From the NCBI GenBank assembly GCA_035642095.1, contig DASQTB010000012.1, forward strand, positions 1-20,776: a DNA stretch of 20,776 bases, read 5' to 3'. The position numbers were made by a program, and so were the translations under genes. Of this stretch, positions 14,707 to 20,776 are shown one piece after another. Numbering within the stretch: the first letter of the stretch is position 1; every line of letters starts with the position of its first letter. Source of the stretch: DASQTB01 sp035642095. GTDB taxonomy: Bacteria; Actinomycetota; UBA4738; CALAEC01. A model generated the notes under the pieces. It did not search any database. It saw nothing but the letters and a program-made list of their open reading frames with translations, and had not been told where the DNA came from.

Positions 14707-17700
14707 TCAGGGACTGACGATGGCGGGGCACGTCGCCCCAACGCAGGTGATCCGCCCCTGGATCGAAGGGCTGATGGGCGTGTTGGCGGTGATGTGGTCG
14801 GCCAACACCTGGTCCATCAGGTCCCGGGTGTGCGCACGCCCGGCGACGTTGGGGTACCCATCGCCGCCCGCCGCCATGAAGTCGTTGATGGCGAGCGTGT
14901 AGGACGACCCCGCCGTCAGGTCGACCGCCGGTCCGGTGCAGCTCCCGTCCCCCGCCTGCCGCACGGCGCCAATCACCCTGCTCCCAGCCGGTGCGGTGAC
15001 GTTGTAGCTGAAGCAGAGTCCGGACACCTGCGGGAACCGCCCGTCGGCCGCCGGCATGCGGCTCACGCCGTTCTCCAAGAACGCCTTCAGCTCGGCCCCG
15101 TTCACGGTGACGGTGGAGACGACGTTCTGGAACGGCAGAACCCCGAGAACCGAGCCGCGGGTGATCGGGAACGGCGGGGGCGTGACGTCCGGCGGGCAGA
15201 ACCCCGCTGAGCCCGCCGCCGGGCAGGTGAGCGCGGCCCGCAGGCCCCCGGAGTTCGTGACGGCGAACTCGGTCCCATACGCGGTCCGCATGGCGTCGGT
15301 GGTCACGTTCCCAACCCTCGACTCGCACAGCCGGCCGTCGGCGCGACCGCACGCGTCCGAACGCAGCACCTCCACCGTCGATTCACCGATCACCGTGCCG
15401 AGGATCGGGGCGAGTTCGGCGGTCAGCTGGTCGATCCGGGCCTGGATGGCGGCGTCGGGGGTCACCCCGATCGTCCACGGCTTGTGGAAGTCGGCCGTCT
15501 TGTAGACGACCCGCCCCTGGGTCGGGTCGATCACCAGGCGGACCCGGGTGAACCGCACCCCCTTGCTGAGGTTCTCCACCAGGAGCGTGCCGTTCGGCCT
15601 CGTGTCGAGAACCTGCTGGTTCGTGTGATCCCCGATGACCGCGTCGACCCCGGTGACCGCGTCGGCGAGGTCGACGACCGGGCCCGCGGGGTCACTGAGC
15701 GTCCCCGAGGTCGCCCCCAGGTGCCCGATCGCCACCACGGCGGCCATCCCCCTCTGATTCCGGAGCTGAGCGGCCCGCTCGTTCACCGCCGCGATCGGAT
15801 CCGTGACCTCGAAGGGCCCCAGCGAGCCGGGCTTCGTCAGCTCGGGGATGTCCGGGTTGGAGAACCCGATGAACCCGATCCTCAACCCCGGACCGAGGCT
15901 GAACTCCCTCGATTTCGACCATTCCTCGGGGGTGTCTCCCGTCGCCTGGTGGAGGATGTTCGCCGAGACATACTTGAAGTCCGCGAGTGGGATCAGCTCC
16001 TGGCGGAGGTACTGCTCGCCGCGGTCGAAGTTGTGATTGCCCAGCCCGTCCAGGTCGAAGCCCATCATGTTCATGAGCTCGATGGTGGGCTTGTCGCCGA
16101 AGAAGCTGGAGATCGGCGGGGTCGCCCCGACGGCGTCGCCCGCGGTCAGCGTCACCGTCAGGTCCTTGGCCTCTGCCCGGTAGGCGTCGAACCACGGCTT
16201 GAGGAAGGCCGCCCCCCCGATGGGGAACGTCGGACCGACGCTATCGGCGGCCTCCACCAGCGGCGTGAGCTGACCGTGGTAGTCGCTGATGTCGAGGATC
16301 GTGACCTCTTTCAGCGACGAGGCGCCTTCCAGCATCTGGTAGAGGACCTTGCCCCGCGCGTTCTGGGGGCCGGGGATCCCCATGAGGAAGGAGATCGTGG
16401 GTGCGACGTCGATGGCCCGGACGTCCACCGACCCGCCATCCATGATCCCCGGTCCCGCGGCGAGGAAGGCCGCCCGCATGTTCACGTTCGTGGCCAGGTT
16501 CTTCATCGCCGGCAGGTACCCGTGCTGCCCGAAGAACTGGGAGAAGGCGACCTCCACGCCGGGTGTGGCCGCGTCCGACTGGTACGGCGGGCGCAGGGCC
16601 ACGACCACATCGCCGCTCCGATTCGGGTGCAAGGCGTCGGTGCCGTCGACGTCGCGGAGCTCCTCCTTGAGGAACACCTCGTCGACGACCTCAGCGTCCG
16701 GATCCGCGGGGTCCGCCAGGCTCTCGAAGGCCTCGACGGCGGCGTCGCGCACCATGGCCGCCGTGACCCCGGAGGGCAGCGTGGGGTTCACGTAGATCTG
16801 GATCGTCCCGCCAGCCCAGCACGCCTTGGCCAGGTCGGTGGCGGCCGCCCCGCAGTTGCTGGTGGCCGTCTCGCCGCTGGCGTGGAGCCGATGGGTGGTC
16901 CCGCCCACGGTGATCTGCTTGTTCCACAGCACCCGTCGAGCGTTCACCGCCATCCACTGTGGTGCGAAGCCGTGGTCCGACATGGCGAAGGCCGCCGCGT
17001 CCTCGCCCACCAGCTGGCGGGCCAGCCCCAGGGTGTCGTCCGCCTCTTCGTACGCGGCTCGGATGTAGCCCTCCCGCTCATCGATCCGCCCGTCCGGGAC
17101 GTCGTCGTTGGTCACGTCATCGAAGTACGGGTTCGGATCCCCGTCGATGTCGGTCGGCGTGATGAGGGCCAGGAACTGGTGGCTGAACTCGTCCGTCACC
17201 GGGTTCCCGACCTGCAAGAGGTCGGGCTCGACGCCCAGCCCGGGCAGCGTCCCCCCGTCGATCGTGGGCACGGGCGCCGTGCCGACGATGTACCGGAGGT
17301 ACGCCCAGTGGGCGTCCTTCCACTTCAGGCCCTGCTCGACGTAGGTGTCCTCGTCGACGATCCCCGCCTCGAGCGGCGCGAAGTCAGCAGCCACGGAGGT
17401 GGGGAACCGCTCGTTCAGCGTGTCCTCGAAAGCGCGGGAGCCCGCGGGGCCCAGTTCGTTGTACGTGGCGTTGGCCCGGGCCAGCGAGGTGAAGTACACC
17501 CGGACCTTCGACAGGTCCGGCTCCAGCTCGATGACCTTGCTCAGGAAACCGGCCACCCGCCCGTTCCCGAAGCCGGCATCCATCAGGACCTTGGCGTCAC
17601 CCCACTCGTTCGCGCCCAGGTCGTAGAGGGCCTTGGTGCCGTCCTTCCCATCCCGCCGGAGCACGAACATCGCGCTGTCGTAGTTGGTCGTCTCGTCGTC

Positions 17701-18444
17701 CGTGGAGTCGTACAGGTAGACGTCGACGCGGTCCTCGCTCAGCGAGGTGTTCCCGGTGTCGAACGTGAGCTCCATGGCCGGGCTGAACGAGAGGGGGACG
17801 TTCGTCCACCCCGTGGCCGGGTCCAGCGCGTCGATCCCGCTCTCCCCCGAGGCTCCCAGCCGCTGGTATTCCACGCCGAACGCGTTCGCGCCGGCCGGCT
17901 GCCCCGGCAGGTCGAAGTTCAGCGCCACGCCGCGGCGCCCGAAGAAGCTGCGGAAGTCGACGACCGGTCCCTGGAGGGGCGGGTTGTAGCTGCGCGCCGC
18001 GACCCACTCCATCGACACGACGGTCTTTCCCGCCCGCTCGGCGGCCTGGGCGATCGTGTCGGCCTGGAGGATCCCACTGTCGGCGAAACCGGTGCGGCCG
18101 GTGAACGTCGCCCCGGTGCGGTGAAATGTGTTGTTGGTGGATCCGTGCTCCGCGGGCCACGTCCCCGTGGCGATGGTCGCCCAACCCACCCCGGTGTTCG
18201 GGGGGAAGGCCTGAAGCATCCCATCGTTCGACACCTGGACGCCGTCGTCCAGGAGGCCGTCGAACGTGTCGAGGTCCTCCCGGAACCCCTGGACCAGGTC
18301 CTGCCGCATCCCGTCCGCGGAGAACAGGATCACCTGGTCCGCGTGGGGCAGCGGCGCGGCCTCCGCGGCGGGGATGCTCAGCTGGAGCATCGACCCCAGC
18401 AAGGCAAGCACAAGCGCGAGCGAAGTGCGCGAGCGTCCGGTCAC
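14707..18444 (-). CDS. Secreted fusion of an NPP-type phosphodiesterase/pyrophosphatase and a 5'-nucleotidase
   Basis: A 1245-residue exported protein with two hydrolase modules. Residues 1-30 are a signal peptide (LALVLALLGSML...AAEAAP). Residues 35-705 form an alkaline-phosphatase-superfamily NPP domain with all expected metal residues: D44 (SADGMR), nucleophile T84 (FPPNTGVGW), D418/H422 (TDEFSHQF), D490/H491 (SDHGF) and H641 (GQHGY). It carries a long beta-rich insert at about 190-400. Residues 714-960 are a metallophosphoesterase with D721/H723, D770 (AGD), N803/H804 (GNHNFD), H908 and H940. N942 stands where UshA has Gln254. Residues 1015-1235 are the 5'-nucleotidase C-terminal domain (NSGGLRA, LPFQNVV, DFMAAGGDGYP). 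Start GTG 18444 has GGAGGGAGGG seven bases upstream. Expected chemistry is NTP, NAD-like or dinucleotide to NMP to nucleoside plus phosphate, for scavenging. No wall anchor is seen. Confidence 0.88.
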   Translation of the reverse strand: MTGRSRTSLALVLALLGSMLQLSIPAAEAAPLPHADQVILFSADGMRQDLVQGFREDLDTFDGLLDDGVQVSNDGMLQAFPPNTGVGWATIATGTWPAEHGSTNNTFHRTGATFTGRTGFADSGILQADTIAQAAERAGKTVVSMEWVAARSYNPPLQGPVVDFRSFFGRRGVALNFDLPGQPAGANAFGVEYQRLGASGESGIDALDPATGWTNVPLSFSPAMELTFDTGNTSLSEDRVDVYLYDSTDDETTNYDSAMFVLRRDGKDGTKALYDLGANEWGDAKVLMDAGFGNGRVAGFLSKVIELEPDLSKVRVYFTSLARANATYNELGPAGSRAFEDTLNERFPTSVAADFAPLEAGIVDEDTYVEQGLKWKDAHWAYLRYIVGTAPVPTIDGGTLPGLGVEPDLLQVGNPVTDEFSHQFLALITPTDIDGDPNPYFDDVTNDDVPDGRIDEREGYIRAAYEEADDTLGLARQLVGEDAAAFAMSDHGFAPQWMAVNARRVLWNKQITVGGTTHRLHASGETATSNCGAAATDLAKACWAGGTIQIYVNPTLPSGVTAAMVRDAAVEAFESLADPADPDAEVVDEVFLKEELRDVDGTDALHPNRSGDVVVALRPPYQSDAATPGVEVAFSQFFGQHGYLPAMKNLATNVNMRAAFLAAGPGIMDGGSVDVRAIDVAPTISFLMGIPGPQNARGKVLYQMLEGASSLKEVTILDISDYHGQLTPLVEAADSVGPTFPIGGAAFLKPWFDAYRAEAKDLTVTLTAGDAVGATPPISSFFGDKPTIELMNMMGFDLDGLGNHNFDRGEQYLRQELIPLADFKYVSANILHQATGDTPEEWSKSREFSLGPGLRIGFIGFSNPDIPELTKPGSLGPFEVTDPIAAVNERAAQLRNQRGMAAVVAIGHLGATSGTLSDPAGPVVDLADAVTGVDAVIGDHTNQQVLDTRPNGTLLVENLSKGVRFTRVRLVIDPTQGRVVYKTADFHKPWTIGVTPDAAIQARIDQLTAELAPILGTVIGESTVEVLRSDACGRADGRLCESRVGNVTTDAMRTAYGTEFAVTNSGGLRAALTCPAAGSAGFCPPDVTPPPFPITRGSVLGVLPFQNVVSTVTVNGAELKAFLENGVSRMPAADGRFPQVSGLCFSYNVTAPAGSRVIGAVRQAGDGSCTGPAVDLTAGSSYTLAINDFMAAGGDGYPNVAGRAHTRDLMDQVLADHITANTPISPSIQGRITCVGATCPAIVSP

Positions 18445-18500
18445 GAAAGAGCCCTCCCTCCGACCCGGTGACGGCACCCCAAACGCCGTCGGAGGTGTCC

Positions 18501-18529
18501 TTCCTATCGGAGTTGCGGAGGTCGGTCAA
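18501..18529 (-). promoter_or_regulatory. Sigma-70-type promoter for the phosphodiesterase/5'-nucleotidase gene
   Basis: On the minus strand TTGACC (complement of 18524-18529) is followed after 17 bases by TAGGAA (complement of 18501-18506). Predicted start near 18494, about 50 bases before GTG 18444. The -10 shares TAGGA with the promoter at 14180-14208. Confidence 0.5.
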
Positions 18530-18631
18530 ATCCGGCACGAGGGTCGGAAGAGCGGGCGTGGCGGTGGGGCACCGGCGGCTCGGCGGAAGGTGGTTAGGGC
18601 CGAGATCGCCCAACCCGAGCGCGGGACGGGG

Positions 18632-18637
18632 TACGGT
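18632..18637 (+). promoter_or_regulatory. Candidate -10 box for a leaderless or near-leaderless transcript
   Basis: TACGGT (TAnnnT) lies 10 bases before an in-frame GTG at 18648 and 13 before ATG 18651. No ribosome binding site precedes these codons, so initiation at or very near the transcript's 5' end is plausible. No clear -35 is seen. Confidence 0.35.
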
Positions 18638-18650
18638 CGACCCGATCGTG

Positions 18651-19031
18651 ATGGTTCGGTCGGCGGCCGCGATGGCGGCCATCGGCTTCGTGCTGGTGGC
18701 CGGGTTCCAGGCTGCCCTGGCGCTGGGCGCTCCCTGGGGGAGGGCGGCCTGGGGCGGGGCCCACGAGAGACTGCCCAGTGCACTCCGGATCGCAAGCGCG
18801 TTCGCCGCAGCCTTGTGGGTCGTCGCCTCGCTGGTCGTGCTGGCCCGTGCTCGCTTCGACTGGTCGCCGATCCCCTTCGGCGTGGCGACGTGGGGAACCT
18901 GGGTGCTATTCGGCATGCTGGTGCTGGGCACGGTCATGAACCTCGCATCGCGGAGCCGGCTGGAACGGCTGATCCAGACCCCGGTCGCCGCCGTGCTGGC
19001 GCTCCTCTGCCTGCTCGTCGCCCTCGCTTGA
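18651..19031 (+). CDS. Small integral membrane protein, four predicted helices
   Basis: A 126-residue protein with four hydrophobic segments: about 7-26 (AAMAAIGFVLVAGFQAALAL), 46-65, 77-97 (VATWGTWVLFGMLVLGTVMN) and 109-126. Conserved-looking polar spots are GAPWGRAAWGGAHERLPSALR between helices 1 and 2, and NLASRSRLERLIQTPVA before the last helix. I recall similar hypothetical actinobacterial membrane proteins with the PWGRAAWGG and ERLIWTPVA patterns, but no function. Start may be ATG 18651 or the GTG just before it (18648); neither has a ribosome binding site, consistent with a leaderless message from TACGGT at 18632. It is divergent from the large phosphodiesterase gene, with 206 bp between them. 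Confidence 0.75.
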   Translation: MVRSAAAMAAIGFVLVAGFQAALALGAPWGRAAWGGAHERLPSALRIASAFAAALWVVASLVVLARARFDWSPIPFGVATWGTWVLFGMLVLGTVMNLASRSRLERLIQTPVAAVLALLCLLVALA

Positions 19032-19154
19032 TCGGCTGAGGCCCTTGCGAAGAGGATGTGGAGCCGGGTCGGTCGGGTACCGGCTGGTGATCGATACCTT
19101 ACGGACCCGGCGCCGACTCCAGGCTCCGCCGGCCGATCAGCACAAACGAAATAG

Positions 19155-19180
19155 GTGGCCGGGTGTGACCACCCGGGCAC
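19155..19180. promoter_or_regulatory. Interrupted palindrome upstream of the SDR gene
   Basis: CCGGGTG (19159-19165) and CACCCGG (19170-19176) flank TGAC, and after one G-G mismatch the pairing continues for three more bases (GTG/CAC). It ends 15 bp before ATG 19196 and next to its AAAGGA site. It could be an operator or a hairpin that affects ribosome access. Confidence 0.4.
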
Positions 19181-19195
19181 AGAAAGGAACCAGAG

Positions 19196-19984
19196 ATGAT
19201 GCTGAAGGACAAGGTTGCGCTGATCTACGGAGCCGGAGGCGCGATCGGCAGCGCTATCGCGCGCGCCTTTGCGTCTGAGGGGGCCAATCTCTTTCTCACC
19301 GGACGTCACCTAACAGCCGTCGAGGTTGTTGCCAAGGACGTCGTTTCCACCGGGGGAGCCGCCGAGGCGGCGGAGGTCGACGCTCTCGACGAGCAGGCTG
19401 TGGACAAGCATCTACAGTCCGTGATCGACAAGGCGGGCCGCGTCGACATCTCCTTCAACGCGATCGGCATCCCGAATCCGAAGATTCGGAGGCCCCTGGT
19501 CGAGCTGGATGTCGAGCAGTTCTCCCTGCCGATCGCGACCTACACCAGGTCGTACTTTCTGACCGCGCGCCTGGCCGCCCAGCGGATGGTTGCGAATCGA
19601 TCGGGGGTGATCATGACCGTCACTTCAACCCCTTCGCGGACAGGCGTCCCATTGGTGGGAGGCGGTGGCCCGGCGATGGCGGCCGTGGAGGCACTCACCC
19701 GAGGTCTATCGGCCGAGCTCGCACCTCAGGGTATACGCGTGGTCGGCTTGCGACCGCAGGGCATCCCAGAAACAGGCAGGATCAAGGAAAGCTTCGAGCT
19801 TTACGCCAAGGCATCGGGAATGACCTGGGAACAGTTCCACGAGTTGCTCGCAGGCAGGACCCACACTCGACGGCTTTCGACGCTCGCGGAGATGGCTAAC
19901 GTGGCGGTCTTCATCGCTTCCGATAAGGCGAGCGGGATGACGGGAACTACGGTCAATTTGACCATGGGCAGCCTGGATGACTAG
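19196..19984 (+). CDS. Short-chain dehydrogenase/reductase-fold protein lacking the YxxxK catalytic pair
   Basis: A 262-residue Rossmann-fold protein of classical SDR length. The cofactor loop is YGAGGAIGSAIA (11-22; the middle glycine is Ala), with R37 after the second strand, VDALD (62-66) and NAIG (89-91) where NNAG is usual. S144 matches the catalytic serine. Where YxxxK should lie the sequence is GGPAMAAVEAL, so Tyr is G157 and Lys is M161. A conserved subfamily of actinobacterial SDRs with a glycine-rich stretch here is known to me from memory, so this is probably not decay. The protein may bind NAD(P) without normal SDR catalysis. ATG 19196 has AAAGGA seven bases upstream; a second ATG follows immediately. 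Codon use is visibly less GC-rich than in genes before 19031, hinting at separate origin. Confidence 0.8.
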   Translation: MMLKDKVALIYGAGGAIGSAIARAFASEGANLFLTGRHLTAVEVVAKDVVSTGGAAEAAEVDALDEQAVDKHLQSVIDKAGRVDISFNAIGIPNPKIRRPLVELDVEQFSLPIATYTRSYFLTARLAAQRMVANRSGVIMTVTSTPSRTGVPLVGGGGPAMAAVEALTRGLSAELAPQGIRVVGLRPQGIPETGRIKESFELYAKASGMTWEQFHELLAGRTHTRRLSTLAEMANVAVFIASDKASGMTGTTVNLTMGSLDD

Positions 19985-20185
19985 TGGCTAAGCGACGGCG
20001 TTGCTAAGAGGACGAGGCCCACACGCAGTGGGTCACGAACGCAGGTCAGCATGTCTCCCGTCACCGGGGTTACCCGTCCATACTCTTTTGCTCTCGCGCT
20101 GGCTCGCCTTCGCGCATGCGATACTCCTGTGTTCTAAGGATGACGGAAGTCGATACCTGCCCACCGTCCCGAGGGGGAGGCTCGC

Positions 20186-20611
20186 ATGGCCGGCCATGGA
20201 ACACTCAGGGCTCCAGAGCCCATCGTGTACATCGACCATTCCGATATCCGTAAGGGTTCGCTCGAAGAGCTCAAAGCGGGGGTCCAACGGCTCGTTGACT
20301 TCATTGACGCCCGCGAACCTCAACTGATCACGTACGGCTTCTACGTAGACCAAGAAGCAGCGAAGATGACGGTCGTGGCGGTCCATCCCGATTCGGCATC
20401 GCTGGAGCTCCACATGGACGTCGGCGCCGCGGAATTCCGCAAGCTGGCGCACCTGCTTACGCTCACTGGGATCGAATGCTACGGCCGGCCGAGCGAGAGG
20501 GCGCTTGAGCAGCTGCGGCACAAGACGTCCACGTTGGGTGACGGCGGGACCGTTGTTTCCATCGGACGATTCGCGGGGTTCACGCATCTCGCATCCGCAC
20601 GACCTGAGTGA
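20186..20611 (+). CDS. Dimeric alpha-beta-barrel (antibiotic-biosynthesis-monooxygenase-like) protein
   Basis: A 141-residue protein resembling small ferredoxin-like alpha-beta-barrel proteins related to the ABM family. Visible elements are IVYIDHSDIRKGSLEELKAG, IDAREPQLITYGFYVD, KMTVVAVHPDSASLELHMD and FRKLAHLLTLTGIECYG, i.e. the strand-helix-strand order of that fold. HPDSASLELHM looks like the conserved signature of this group, with two histidines that could bind a ligand. ABM relatives include monooxygenases and heme-degrading enzymes; I cannot assign a reaction. ATG 20186 has GGGGGAGG five bases upstream. It stands alone 201 bp after the SDR gene; codon use is also less GC-rich than in the earlier genes. 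Confidence 0.75.
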   Translation: MAGHGTLRAPEPIVYIDHSDIRKGSLEELKAGVQRLVDFIDAREPQLITYGFYVDQEAAKMTVVAVHPDSASLELHMDVGAAEFRKLAHLLTLTGIECYGRPSERALEQLRHKTSTLGDGGTVVSIGRFAGFTHLASARPE

Positions 20612-20673
20612 GCGTGACCTCTCGAAGCGCTCTTCCCCAACCGGGCTGGCGTGATGACCCGCAAATGGCTCGA

Positions 20674-20696
20674 CTCCTCCGCTGGCGTGGGAGGAG
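20674..20696. repeat. 7-bp inverted repeat after the last gene
   Basis: CTCCTCC (20674-20680) and GGAGGAG (20690-20696) flank a nine-base loop, about 60 bp after the final stop codon. There is no T-tract, so terminator function is uncertain. The rest of 20612-20776 shows nothing recognisable. Confidence 0.35.
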
Positions 20697-20776
20697 GCTC
20701 GGGGCCAGTTGCAGGCTTCGAACTACTGCTGGGGTTGTCAAGTCTCGCGCCGCGGCCGTCCTCATGCAGGAGCGAT

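Noticed and set aside
15484..18471. A 995-codon open frame on the plus strand, antisense to the phosphodiesterase/5'-nucleotidase gene
   Set aside because: It mirrors a strongly supported coding gene; long antisense frames are expected where the third codon position is nearly all G/C. No domain or ribosome binding site was recognised.
20709..20735. TTCGAAC resembling a tRNA T-loop
   Set aside because: The flanking bases do not form a T-stem of five pairs, and no D-arm, anticodon arm or acceptor stem is visible.
1..20776. CRISPR array, insertion sequence, prophage or integron
   Set aside because: No regularly spaced repeats, transposase or integrase motifs, terminal inverted repeats or attachment-site duplication were seen.

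Overview
The window is a high-GC, densely coded stretch with GTG and ATG starts and clear GGAGG-type ribosome binding sites. Its gene families (PPOX-class F420/FMN oxidoreductase, DUF5667 domain, class III nucleotide cyclases, DinB-like His-triad protein, leaderless-looking starts) point to an actinobacterium, probably an uncultured or deep-branching member of Actinomycetota. A high-GC Chloroflexota cannot be excluded. I see no rRNA, tRNA, CRISPR array or insertion sequence.

Positions 1-2901 (+) hold the end of a threonine/serine dehydratase, dapA, a small PPOX oxidoreductase, a small basic DNA-binding-like protein and a pirin. Positions 2987-3523 encode a secreted protein of unknown function, followed by a good hairpin terminator. 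Positions 3599-6413 hold a threonine aldolase, a class I/II aminotransferase-fold protein whose catalytic residues are all replaced, and an overlapping VOC (glyoxalase-fold) gene broken by a frameshift.

Positions 6341-18444 are rich in nucleotide signalling. They contain a MerR-like/adenylyl cyclase protein (+), a secreted PQQ-type sugar dehydrogenase (+), a DinB-like protein (-) and a TPR/nucleotide cyclase with non-canonical substrate residues (-). A 462-bp divergent regulatory region follows, then an unusual receiver-GGDEF-transmembrane-DUF5667 fusion (+), a VOC protein (+), and a giant secreted enzyme (-). That last enzyme fuses a nucleotide pyrophosphatase/phosphodiesterase-type domain to a complete 5'-nucleotidase. 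Positions 18651-20611 (+) hold a four-helix membrane protein, an SDR lacking the YxxxK catalytic pair, and a small alpha-beta-barrel protein.

No single operon runs through the window. The strongest unusual signals are: (1) the aminotransferase-fold protein with three methionines where Asn, Tyr and the PLP lysine should be; (2) the one-polypeptide phosphodiesterase plus 5'-nucleotidase, lying among two cyclases and a GGDEF protein; (3) the GGDEF/DUF5667 fusion with a receiver lacking its phospho-aspartate; and (4) the catalytically atypical SDR. All functions are read from sequence motifs and remembered family features; no database search was run.
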